A stretch of DNA of 64,000 nt from Gammaproteobacteria bacterium UBA4421 (GTDB taxonomy: Bacteria; Pseudomonadota; Gammaproteobacteria; Pseudomonadales; Azotimanducaceae). Location of the stretch: positions 187,093 to 251,092 of the forward strand of contig DGQF01000055.1 of NCBI GenBank assembly GCA_002389675.1. The letters run 5' to 3'. Made by a program: the position numbers and the translations under genes. How positions within the stretch are numbered: the stretch's first letter is position 1; every line of letters begins with the position of its first letter. Under the pieces are notes generated by a model. It had not been told where the DNA came from. It saw only the letters and a list, made by a program, of their open reading frames with translations, and made no database searches. Below are positions 34,684 to 42,295 of this stretch, one piece after another.

Positions 34684-34711
34684 GGGCAGGTCAGTCGGGG
34701 ATGACCTGCCC
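34684..34711 (-). terminator. Hairpin after the GST gene
   Basis: GGGCAGGTCA pairs with TGACCTGCCC (10 bp, 8-base loop) 17 bases past the GST stop. On the plus strand the stem is followed by AGTATTTTTCTTT, and on the minus strand only by CATCTTATT. It may therefore act better against plus-strand transcription, but by position it belongs to the GST gene and could work both ways. Confidence 0.65.
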
Positions 34712-34727
34712 AGTATTTTTCTTTGAG

Positions 34728-35342
34728 TTAAGCGCTGGCACTGGGCCGCTGCGCCATGCGATCAAACCAAGGTTTGATGTGGCTCAAATGGACATCAAAA
34801 GGTTGGCCTACGGCGTTGCCAAAGGTCAGCATGCAATACAGGAGTACGTCAGCAAGGCTGATGTTCTCGCCGCCAACAAACGCTCGATTGTCCTGCATCT
34901 GAGTGTTCAGCCATGCCAACTTGTCCCTAGCGATGCGCTTTAGATCGTCTGCGGCCTGAGGAATGGTCACCATACGATCCTTAAATATGGGTAGCCCCTC
35001 GCTGTAACGAAATCCATTTGCCAAAGGTTCACAGATATTGAGATCTACGCGTCGGGTCCACATTCGCGTGTTGGCTCTTTCTTCAGGCGTCGTGCCCATA
35101 AGCGATGGACCTTGCCCAACCTCGTCTAGGTATTCACATATTGCGGTGATTTCAGCAATCAAGTCGCCATCGTCTGTGGCCAAGCAGGGTAATTGACCGC
35201 TGGGGTTAATTTCTAGGAACTTAGCCTGGCGATTTGCGCCGGTCATAATATCGATTTCTTCAAGATCCAAATGAATGCCTACTTCAGCTGCGAACATTCT
35301 AACCACGTGTGGGTTAGGTCCTACGGAATTATACAGTTTCAT
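34728..35342 (-). CDS. Glutathione S-transferase
   Basis: A 204-residue two-domain GST. The thioredoxin-like N-terminal half begins MKLYNSVGPNPHVVRMFAAE (Ser6 or Asn at the usual catalytic position). It has NPSGQLPCL with the cis-Pro and ITAICEYLDE, the glutathione-binding helix. The C-terminal helical half contains AFVGGENISLADVLLYCML, with the N-capping Asp. Cytoplasmic conjugation or glutathione-dependent isomerisation is expected; the substrate is unknown. It lies 53 bases downstream of glyoxalase I, another glutathione enzyme, on the same strand. Confidence 0.9.
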   Translation of the reverse strand: MKLYNSVGPNPHVVRMFAAEVGIHLDLEEIDIMTGANRQAKFLEINPSGQLPCLATDDGDLIAEITAICEYLDEVGQGPSLMGTTPEERANTRMWTRRVDLNICEPLANGFRYSEGLPIFKDRMVTIPQAADDLKRIARDKLAWLNTQMQDNRAFVGGENISLADVLLYCMLTFGNAVGQPFDVHLSHIKPWFDRMAQRPSASA

Positions 35343-35395
35343 GTTTTTCTCCTCGTTTGCGTTAGGTTAGTTTTTCTTCTTGCGTGGCCGGCACC

Positions 35396-35815
35396 CTACC
35401 ACTGGCCGGTGTTTGGCATAGACAGCCACGGCTCTTGAGGCGGCAGCGCAGAACCTTTTTGTAGCAGTTCAATTGAGATGCCGTCGGGTGAGCGGACAAA
35501 AGCCATGCGGCCGTCTCGCGGGGGGCGATTGATGAGTACATCGTGATCCATCAAGCGTTGGCAGGTGGCATAGATATCAGTCACTGCATAGGCTAGATGG
35601 CCGAAGTTGCGGCCGCCGTCTAATGGTTCCGGGTCCCAATTGTAGGTGAGTTCTACCTGTGCTTCAGGATTTCCCGGGGCAGCAAGAAAAACCAGCGTGA
35701 AGCGACCGCCCTCATTCTCGTAACGCCGTAACTCATGCAGTCCTAATGCCGCGCAGTAAAAACCAAGAGATCGGTCAATGTCCGTAACACGGACCATAGT
35801 GTGGAGATATTGCAT
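35396..35815 (-). CDS. Glyoxalase I-type lactoylglutathione lyase (VOC family)
   Basis: A 139-residue VOC protein with the glyoxalase I layout. Metal ligands appear as His5 (QYLHTMVRV), a Glu in the first half (VELTYNWD), His in NFGHLAYAV and Glu in GISIELLQ. RVTDIDRSLGFYCAALGL is the family's helix-turn. It converts the hemithioacetal of methylglyoxal and glutathione to lactoylglutathione. ATG 35815 is chosen; a TTG four codons earlier is possible. The C-terminus (ALPPQEPWLSMPNTGQW) is slightly extended. Confidence 0.88.
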   Translation of the reverse strand: MQYLHTMVRVTDIDRSLGFYCAALGLHELRRYENEGGRFTLVFLAAPGNPEAQVELTYNWDPEPLDGGRNFGHLAYAVTDIYATCQRLMDHDVLINRPPRDGRMAFVRSPDGISIELLQKGSALPPQEPWLSMPNTGQW

Positions 35816-35855
35816 ATCGGATCTCAATAACGGGAGTTGTGTAGATTAGCGATAT

Positions 35856-35878
35856 TTGGTGTCGCTTGACTACACCAA
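35856..35878. promoter_or_regulatory. Inverted repeat upstream of glyoxalase gene
   Basis: TTGGTGT (35856-35862) pairs with ACACCAA (35872-35878) around 9 bases, between the glyoxalase start and the orphan terminator. It could be an operator or a leader-RNA stem. A 10-base direct repeat TTAGCGATAT occurs at 35846 and 35918, flanking this section. Confidence 0.35.
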
Positions 35879-35893
35879 GGGTGTGTTCAAGAC

Positions 35894-35919
35894 AAAAAAA
35901 ACCCTGCCTAGGCAGGGTT
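35894..35919 (-). terminator. Strong intrinsic terminator upstream of glyoxalase gene
   Basis: The 20-base perfect palindrome centred on CCTAGG (35900-35919, arms AACCCTGCC/GGCAGGGTT) is followed on the minus strand by a run of eight T. It reads toward the glyoxalase gene but lies 80 bases upstream of its start, with no minus-strand gene before it. It therefore ends either a small RNA or an attenuated leader. The rest of the 35816-36131 gap holds no gene. Confidence 0.8.
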
Positions 35920-36131
35920 AGCGATATGTATTATCACCAGTGCTCGCTGAAGAGCGGGGTAGAAGTAAGTCTCCACGAGAGAGGTTAGATGATGCCTGTT
36001 AATTGTGAATAGGTGTTGCATTTTATATGGAGACAAACTGGAGGGTAATTTGGATGTGGACTCAAGGGGTTACCTAAAACGTGCGATGGGGATTATGCTT
36101 GGCTGGTGGTTGCGCGAATCTGGAGGCGCTT

Positions 36132-37685
36132 ATGCCGAAGCTCAAATTATTTGCACTCGGTGCTGTATTGGTTGTCTGTGTCGGTGGTTGTGCGGTGAAC
36201 CCGGTGACTGGTCAGCGAGAGCTGGTTTTGGTCAGTGCCAGTGAGGAATTGGCAATTGGCCGAGCACAATATTTGCCCGCTCAACAAATGCAGGGGGGCA
36301 TCTATGCAACCGATCCTGAATTGAGCGCATACGTTGACCGAGTGGGACAGAAATTGGCAGCGGTGAGTGGCTCGGATTTACCCTATGAGTTTGTTGTTCT
36401 AAATAACTCTCTGCCTAATGCTTGGGCGTTACCCGGTGGTAAAGTGGCAATCAATCGGGGTTTGTTAACGGCGTTGAATAACGAGGCTGAACTGGCTGCC
36501 GTATTAGGTCATGAAGTTGTGCATGCGGCGGCTCGACATGGCGCGAAACAGATTGAGCGTGGTTTGTTGCTGCAGGGTTTACTGCTGGGCGCGGCTGTAG
36601 GTACTTATGACAAAACCTATGCCGCTGGCGTTCTGGTTGGGGCGCAATTAGCGGCGGGTTTGATCGGCCAAAAATATTCGCGAGACGCTGAGCGTGAGGC
36701 TGATTTTTATGGCACCCGATTTATGGCGCGGGCGGGATACGACCCTTATGGCGCAGTAATGTTGCAGGAGACTTTTGTGCGTTTGGCGGGCGAAAAGCGT
36801 AGCAGTTGGACGGACAATTTTTTTGCTTCACACCCCGCCTCGCAAGAACGCCTCGCCAACAATCGCGAACTGGCTGAGCAACTGCGTGCGCAAGGGTTCA
36901 ATAAAGGGGTTTTAGGTGCAGCGTCATATAATCAGGCGATGGCAAAACTGCGTGAAAGTGCGCCTGCATATGCGGCCTATGATGAGGCGATCGCGTTGTA
37001 TGAAAGTGAGGACTACGATGCTGCGTTGAGCAGGGTAAACCATGCCCTTGCGAGCAATTATGAAGAAGCGTTGTTTCATGGTTTGCGAGGGGCGATTAGA
37101 GTAAAACAGGGACGCGAAGACGATGCGTTGATCAATTTTAATCGAGCCATCGATCGCCATGCAGAATATTATGTCTACTATATCAGTCGCGGGTTAATTC
37201 ACCGTCAGCAGGGCGATATTGCTCGCGCGAAGGTTGATTTGTCAGCATCGTTGGATCTCCTGCCTACCGCGTCGGCATACCAAGCGCTGGGCGAGTTGGC
37301 AGAATCCGAAGGAGATATGAGCAACGCAAAACGGTATTACGCACAGGCAGGGAAGGGGCAGGGGCCGGAGAGCCAAGCGGCTATTGCTAGCCTTACTCGA
37401 TTAGAGTTGCCAGAGCAGCCAGAAAAATATATCGGTGCACGTATGAGCTTGGGGTCAGATAACACCTACAGATTGCTGGTAATCAACCGTGCTGCAGTGG
37501 CCTTAAAGAATGTCCGTGTCCGTCTAGACATTCAGACCCCCCAGGGTAGTCAGTCTTGGATACAGCGTATCGAGGGTATCGCCGCGGGCCAATCTCGATC
37601 TGTAAGTGTGAATTTACCATCTGCGGCTGACGATGGTGTTCAAATCCGTGTTTATCCCGTCGGTGCAGAGATTGCGGGCGGTTAG
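36132..37685 (+). CDS. M48 metalloprotease lipoprotein with TPR-like C-terminus (BepA-like)
   Basis: A 517-residue exported protease. The signal peptide ends in a lipobox, VGGC (Cys20). The zinc motif HEVVH is at residues 127-131 and the third ligand lies in DAEREADFYGT. From about residue 275 on there are TPR-like helical repeats, then a beta-rich tail of about 100 residues. The build is like BepA, which degrades misassembled outer-membrane proteins, but the extra C-terminal beta region is longer than in BepA. The start 36132 has GGAGG 5 nt upstream; the upstream in-frame extension from 36081 is rejected because it would bury the signal peptide. Confidence 0.88.
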   Translation: MPKLKLFALGAVLVVCVGGCAVNPVTGQRELVLVSASEELAIGRAQYLPAQQMQGGIYATDPELSAYVDRVGQKLAAVSGSDLPYEFVVLNNSLPNAWALPGGKVAINRGLLTALNNEAELAAVLGHEVVHAAARHGAKQIERGLLLQGLLLGAAVGTYDKTYAAGVLVGAQLAAGLIGQKYSRDAEREADFYGTRFMARAGYDPYGAVMLQETFVRLAGEKRSSWTDNFFASHPASQERLANNRELAEQLRAQGFNKGVLGAASYNQAMAKLRESAPAYAAYDEAIALYESEDYDAALSRVNHALASNYEEALFHGLRGAIRVKQGREDDALINFNRAIDRHAEYYVYYISRGLIHRQQGDIARAKVDLSASLDLLPTASAYQALGELAESEGDMSNAKRYYAQAGKGQGPESQAAIASLTRLELPEQPEKYIGARMSLGSDNTYRLLVINRAAVALKNVRVRLDIQTPQGSQSWIQRIEGIAAGQSRSVSVNLPSAADDGVQIRVYPVGAEIAGG

Positions 37686-37742
37686 ACTTTGGCCAAATCT
37701 TTTCGCATAGCATGCTGAGTGTGGGTCTTTCTGTCTGGTTTG

Positions 37743-37937
37743 TTATGTTTGCTCCTCACAGGACGCCCATAAATTGCCGCAACTGTCTTTGTGAAATGGA
37801 TACGCGTTGCATCGCAGGAAGCCCTCGAGTTGTTCCAGTCGAACCCCATGGTGGGCTGCGAGATCGTCATTACCCAGTACTTTAACGCTGGTTTTGCGCC
37901 GCCTTTTTTGTCGGTGTAGGGGTCTTAAAAGTTTCAT
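37743..37937 (-). CDS. Small basic protein behind an SOS box, hypothetical
   Basis: A 64-residue ORF starting MKLLRPLHRQKRRRKTSVKV, with a second half LAAHHGVRLEQLEGFL then FHKDSCGNLWASC that could form a helix-turn-helix. I do not recognise a family. Its ATG lies 2 bases after a near-consensus LexA box that contains the likely -10 element, so transcription would begin at or next to the start codon and the mRNA would be leaderless. No Shine-Dalgarno site exists. A -35-like TTGCAG lies 16 bases before TATAAA. The rest of the 37686-38025 gap is featureless. Confidence 0.5.
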   Translation of the reverse strand: MKLLRPLHRQKRRRKTSVKVLGNDDLAAHHGVRLEQLEGFLRCNAYPFHKDSCGNLWASCEEQT

Positions 37938-37938
37938 G

Positions 37939-37954
37939 CTGTATATTTATACAG
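37939..37954 (-). promoter_or_regulatory. LexA (SOS) box overlapping a promoter
   Basis: CTGTATAAATATACAG matches the gammaproteobacterial LexA consensus CTGT-N8-ACAG with both half-sites perfect and an A/T core. TATAAA inside it serves as the -10 of the small minus-strand ORF, so LexA binding would block RNA polymerase. Nothing on the plus strand is placed to use it. Confidence 0.7.
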
Positions 37955-38025
37955 TTATTTAGATTTGCTGCAACTCCATTTTTCAATCCAGTGATTTGAG
38001 GGTGCTCAAACAGCCCTCGTATAGG

Positions 38026-38709
38026 TTACCTCTGAACCCAACCGCCAGAAAAAGGAATTGCCTGACCGACAAAGAAATCGCTGTTGTTGGACGCCAAAAA
38101 TAATGCGAATTGAGCATCTTCTTCTGCGGTGGCCAGTCGGCCCAGTGGAACCTGACGTTGCACTGATCGCTGAAAGCCCTCTCGTGCGCGCAGCGGTGCC
38201 GGATAGTAAACAGGGTTTTCCACGTAATTTTGAGCGATCAAATTGACCTGAATATTGTTGGGTGCGACTTCGACACCCAGAGCCTGTACGTAGCCCACTT
38301 GTGCGGCCCTGGCTGCGCTGTAAGCAGCAACGGTTTTGACGCCACGCAAGGCCGTTGCGCTGCCGTAGACAATCACCTTGCCCGCTTGGCGGGCAATCAT
38401 TTGCGGCAGAACCGCCCGGCACAAACGGTGTAGTGGATGAACCATCTTGTTGAAGGTGTCTTGCCAAGCATCGTCTGCCAGTTCGGTGGCGTAAATGCCT
38501 GAATAGTTCTCGGACGCTAAATTGGCGATTAAAATATCGATATGGCCCGTGTTTGTGATGACACTCTCGCAGGCTTTGTCTTGGGTCAGGTCGCTATTGT
38601 CGCTGATGACCTCGGCGCCCTCTGCCTGAAATAATTTAATGGTCGCGGGTCCCATGTAGTCCGCGGCCTGGGTGACCAACACGCGTTTACCTTCGAGTTG
38701 ATTAGGCAT
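38026..38709 (-). CDS. Divergent SDR with altered catalytic and cofactor motifs
   Basis: A 227-residue SDR fold. The usual TGxxxGIG reads VTQAADYMG, the NNAG region reads IANLASEN and the catalytic tetrad reads Ser117, Tyr130 and Arg134 (YSAAR) in place of YxxxK. The remaining core (VIVYGSATALRGVKTVAAYSA, C-terminal PFSGGW) is clearly SDR. The loss of the active-site Lys and the cofactor glycines suggests weak, altered or no dehydrogenase activity; some SDRs of the halohydrin-lyase-like branch look similar, though those keep a Ser-Tyr-Arg triad and act without NAD(P). It diverges from livH. Confidence 0.8.
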   Translation of the reverse strand: MPNQLEGKRVLVTQAADYMGPATIKLFQAEGAEVISDNSDLTQDKACESVITNTGHIDILIANLASENYSGIYATELADDAWQDTFNKMVHPLHRLCRAVLPQMIARQAGKVIVYGSATALRGVKTVAAYSAARAAQVGYVQALGVEVAPNNIQVNLIAQNYVENPVYYPAPLRAREGFQRSVQRQVPLGRLATAEEDAQFALFLASNNSDFFVGQAIPFSGGWVQR

Positions 38710-38807
38710 CTGTTTTCTCCGACTTTGGCCAGTGTGGGCGTGACAAATGAAGCCTCAGTCCACACAATATGAAATTGACCACTTAAATGTTAAATCTAAG
38801 GGGATAA

Positions 38808-39677
38808 GTGGAGATCATACAACTTTTAATCAGTGGCGTTTCGCAGGGCTGTGTCTACGGGTTGATCGCCTTGGGGTTTGTGTTGATCTACAAAGCCACC
38901 GAGATGGTCAACTTTGCTCAGGGCGACGTGATGATGCTGGGTGCTTATGTGGCGATCACCTTTACCAGCATTTGGGGTTGGCCATACTACTGGGCGGTTC
39001 CGGCGACGCTGCTGGTTATGGCGGGCGTTGGAATTTTGCTTGAGCGGCTCTTGTTTAGACCGATGATAGGTGAGCCGCACTTTGCGGTCCTGATGTTAAC
39101 CATCGGATTAGGCTTTGTTTTGCGCGCTTTGGCCGGTGCGATATGGGGTAGCGAGCCGCGTGCATTGCAAATGCCCTATGTGGGCGACGTACTGCGGATG
39201 GGTGAGGTGGTGGTGGGCTACGAAAATCTGGCCATCATCGCCGGTACTGCTTTGTTGTGTTTGCTGATGTGGTTATTTTTTCGTTTTACCACAGTGGGTC
39301 TGGCCATGCAGGCGGCGTCACAGAATCAGTTGGCGGCCTTCTATGTCGGCATTCCGGTGAAGCGTATTTTTATGCTGGTCTGGGCGTTGTCAGCAGTCAT
39401 CGCGGCTATAGCGGGCATTTTAACGGCTCCGGTATCCTTAGTGGATCCACTGATTGGTTTTGTTGGTATAAAGGCCTTTGCCGCAGCCATTGTTGGCGGT
39501 TTTGGCAGTATGCCGGGTGCCATTTTAGGTGGCTTGCTGGTGGGAATCGTTGAACAGTTGGCCGGACTCTATCTGCCGCCCGGCTTTGCCGATATGAGTG
39601 CCTATGTGTTGCTCTTGGTGATGCTGGTGATCCGCCCACAGGGACTCTTTGCCACCATGCAGAAGAAAAAAGTCTAA
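38808..39677 (+). CDS. livH: Branched-chain-type ABC permease LivH
   Basis: A 289-residue inner-membrane permease with eight hydrophobic spans. The family loop MVNFAQGDVMMLGAYVA follows LGFVLIYKATE near the N-terminus, and GGFGSMPGAILGGLLVG lies in the second half. It starts with GTG after AAGGGG. With LivM it forms the channel of an ABC importer whose other parts follow. Its stop overlaps the livM ATG by 1 base. The presence of an acyl-CoA ligase in the operon suggests a carboxylic acid rather than an amino acid as cargo. Confidence 0.92.
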   Translation: MEIIQLLISGVSQGCVYGLIALGFVLIYKATEMVNFAQGDVMMLGAYVAITFTSIWGWPYYWAVPATLLVMAGVGILLERLLFRPMIGEPHFAVLMLTIGLGFVLRALAGAIWGSEPRALQMPYVGDVLRMGEVVVGYENLAIIAGTALLCLLMWLFFRFTTVGLAMQAASQNQLAAFYVGIPVKRIFMLVWALSAVIAAIAGILTAPVSLVDPLIGFVGIKAFAAAIVGGFGSMPGAILGGLLVGIVEQLAGLYLPPGFADMSAYVLLLVMLVIRPQGLFATMQKKKV

Positions 39678-40753
39678 TGCGTTTTATCCGCAGGACAGAT
39701 TACGAGCAGGACATTAATCTTGTTCAGCATAAGGGGCATGTCCTGTGGTACGGACTGTTGTTGTTGCTTGTGTTCAGCGCACCGCTTTGGCTTGATCGTT
39801 TCTTGCTGGGCGAATTTACCTATGTATTTATTTACGCCATTGCCGGACTAGGCTTGATGCTGTTGGTTGGCTACACCGGTTTGGTCAGTTTAGGGCATGC
39901 AGCTTTTCTTGCGATCGGTGCATATGTGCACGCTTTTTTGCTCGGCCATGGGTGGCCGTTTCCGCTGTCGATGCTATTTGCGACCGGATTTTCAGCGTTG
40001 GTGGGCGCGCTGATTGCAATCCCCGCCTTGCGTATGACGGGTATTTACTTGGCGGTTGCCACGCTCGCCTTTGCCGTGATTGTGGAGCAGGTATTGGTGC
40101 ACTGGGAGGCAGTTACCGGTGGTTTTCGCGGCATGGCGGTGCCTAAACCCGTTTTGTTTGGCATCAATTTTTCCGATCCTACGCTGTTTTATTTCTTATC
40201 TTTGTTGTTGCTGTTGGTTTCTTTAGTGTTGGTGATGAATATCTTGCGTTCGCCGAGTGGCCGAGCAATGACTGCCGTGCGTGATTCGGAGACGTCAGCT
40301 GAAAGTATGGGTATTCATTTGGCGGGCACAAAAACGTTAGCGTTTGCATTGTCCGCGGGATTTACCGGGTTGGCGGGTGCTTTGTTCGCTCACCGGTTGA
40401 CCTACCTTGCTCCAGATGCCTTCACGATTGTGACGTCCATACAGTTGCTGTTAATGGTGGTTGTCGGGGGGTTGGGTTCTCTACACGGGGTCGTCTTTGG
40501 TGCCTTATTTGTCGGTTTGTTGCCGCAAATTATTGCCATTGCCAGGGACAGTGCTCCGCCAGTTGTGGCTCAAATTCCAGGCTTAGAACCTGCTGTCTTC
40601 GGGTTGATAATGATTTTGTTCTTGATTTATGAACCCCTGGGAATTTACGGACGTTGGCAGAAAATCCGCCAGTTTTTTGAAGAATTCCCCCTTTACCGGC
40701 GGGCAACGCATCGGCGTCAGAAGACCTTTTTGCGCACGGAACGTTTGCGATGA
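39677..40753 (+). CDS. livM: Branched-chain-type ABC permease LivM
   Basis: A 358-residue permease with about nine spans. Signature segments are LMLLVGYTGLVSLGHAAFLAIGAYV, AVRDSETSAESMGI and GGLGSLHGVVFGALFVGLLPQI. It pairs with LivH in the membrane. Its 3' end overlaps livG by 4 bases (ATGA). A cytoplasmic C-terminal tail of about 40 residues, rich in Arg, follows the last span. Confidence 0.92.
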   Translation: MRFIRRTDYEQDINLVQHKGHVLWYGLLLLLVFSAPLWLDRFLLGEFTYVFIYAIAGLGLMLLVGYTGLVSLGHAAFLAIGAYVHAFLLGHGWPFPLSMLFATGFSALVGALIAIPALRMTGIYLAVATLAFAVIVEQVLVHWEAVTGGFRGMAVPKPVLFGINFSDPTLFYFLSLLLLLVSLVLVMNILRSPSGRAMTAVRDSETSAESMGIHLAGTKTLAFALSAGFTGLAGALFAHRLTYLAPDAFTIVTSIQLLLMVVVGGLGSLHGVVFGALFVGLLPQIIAIARDSAPPVVAQIPGLEPAVFGLIMILFLIYEPLGIYGRWQKIRQFFEEFPLYRRATHRRQKTFLRTERLR

Positions 40754-41508
40754 GTCTGTTGGAGGCGGAACAGTTATCCATCTCTTTTGGGGGGGTGAAA
40801 GCCGTTCAATCGGTCAGTTTTAGTGTAGAGGCCGGTGAGGTGTTTAGCATCGTGGGGCCAAACGGAGCCGGAAAAACAACTATTTTTAATTTAATCAGCC
40901 GTATTTATGACAGCACAGCTGGTCGATTAAGTTTTTCCGGCCAGGATATTACGCGGGTTGAAACGCATGCAGTTGCCGGCCTGGGGATCGCTAGAACTTT
41001 TCAAAATACTGAATTATTTGAGCAGGAAACGGTGCTCAATAATCTGTTAATTGGTTGTCATATCCACCGCAAGACACGCTTTTGGCAGGATATTCTATTT
41101 TCACCCTCAGTGCGCCGGCAAGAATTAGCCTTCCGCCGGGCGGTCGAAGACGTCATTGACTTGCTAGATTTACAAACCTACCGGCATCAGATTATCGGCA
41201 ACTTGCCCTATGGGGTCCGTAAAATGGTAGAAATTGCCCGTGCGCTTTGCCTGAAGCCCAAATTGCTGCTGTTGGATGAGCCCTCTTCGGGGCTGAACCC
41301 CGAAGAGACAGACGATCTTGCGTTTTGGCTAGAGGATATCAATGAAGCGCTGGGTATCACGGTGATTATGGTCGAACACGATATGAATTTGGTGGGTCAA
41401 GCCTCGGATCGCGTGATGGCGATGGCAGATGGCCAGTTATTGACCATTGGTTCGCCCGCAGAAGTGCAAAATCACCCGGAGGTCTTGCGCGCCTATCTGG
41501 GCCAATAA
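40750..41508 (+). CDS. livG: ABC transporter ATPase LivG
   Basis: A 252-residue ATPase with Walker A GPNGAGKT (residues 36-43) and Walker B LLLLDEPSSGL. The LSGGQ position is divergent and reads LPYGVRKMVEIARAL. The His switch is EHDMNL. The C-terminal Liv extension is present. It energises the LivH/LivM channel together with LivF, which begins 2 bases after its stop. Confidence 0.92.
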   Translation: MSLLEAEQLSISFGGVKAVQSVSFSVEAGEVFSIVGPNGAGKTTIFNLISRIYDSTAGRLSFSGQDITRVETHAVAGLGIARTFQNTELFEQETVLNNLLIGCHIHRKTRFWQDILFSPSVRRQELAFRRAVEDVIDLLDLQTYRHQIIGNLPYGVRKMVEIARALCLKPKLLLLDEPSSGLNPEETDDLAFWLEDINEALGITVIMVEHDMNLVGQASDRVMAMADGQLLTIGSPAEVQNHPEVLRAYLGQ

Positions 41509-41510
41509 GC

Positions 41511-42278
41511 ATGTCAAATTTATTGGAAATTCGTAATTTAGAAGCCTATTACGGGCCAGTGATGGCCATTCGGGGGGTCAGCATGGAGATACCCGAGGGT
41601 CAGGTGGTCTCTCTTTTGGGCGCCAATGGCGCGGGTAAAACCACAGTGCTGAAAACCATTAGCGGTGCCATGGTGCCCCAGAAAGGTACAGTTTCTTACC
41701 AAGGACGGTTGATCACGGGTCGGGATCCGGATTGGGTGGCGCGCCAAGGGATCGCTCATGTGCCTGAGGGTCGGGAGGTTTTCCCCTTTTTGAGTGTTGA
41801 TGAAAACCTTAAAATGGGTGCATTCTCTCGCCGCGACCGTGAGATTAATGCCGATCTTGAGCGGGTGTATGATTATTTTCCAATCCTGAAAAGTTTCACT
41901 AAATCTCAGGCGGTGAATCTATCTGGAGGGCAGCAACAAATGTTGGCCATTGGCAGGGCGCTGATGTTACGTCCGACTTTGATGATATTAGATGAGCCTT
42001 CTCTGGGGCTTTCTCCCCTGTTAGTCCAAGAAATCAGTGAAATTATCAAGCGCCTGAATGCTGAAGAGGGCTTAACGGTTTTATTGGTTGAGCAAAATGC
42101 AAAGATGGCCCTTGATTTAGGAGATTATGGGTACGTCATGGAGGTGGGCCGAATTGTGATGGAAGACAGCTGTGCGCGCTTAAAAGAAGCCACGGATATT
42201 CAGGAATTCTATCTGGGAATGAAAGACCAAGGTGTGCGTGGACGGCGACGTTGGAAACAACGTAAAACCTGGCGCTGA
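41511..42278 (+). CDS. livF: ABC transporter ATPase LivF
   Basis: A 255-residue ATPase with Walker A GANGAGKT (37-44), ABC signature LSGGQQQM, Walker B LMILDEPSLGL and a Q-switch EQNAKMAL, as usual in LivF. The C-terminal tail is slightly longer than in E. coli and rich in Arg/Lys. It completes the pair of ATPases for the importer. Confidence 0.92.
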   Translation: MSNLLEIRNLEAYYGPVMAIRGVSMEIPEGQVVSLLGANGAGKTTVLKTISGAMVPQKGTVSYQGRLITGRDPDWVARQGIAHVPEGREVFPFLSVDENLKMGAFSRRDREINADLERVYDYFPILKSFTKSQAVNLSGGQQQMLAIGRALMLRPTLMILDEPSLGLSPLLVQEISEIIKRLNAEEGLTVLLVEQNAKMALDLGDYGYVMEVGRIVMEDSCARLKEATDIQEFYLGMKDQGVRGRRRWKQRKTWR

Positions 42279-42295
42279 GGGTGAAGGTGAATCGC

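Noticed and set aside
38006..38467. Minus-strand ORF of 153 residues overlapping the divergent SDR gene
   Set aside because: Composition is rich in Arg/Gly/Ser with no motif; it is the out-of-frame shadow of the SDR.
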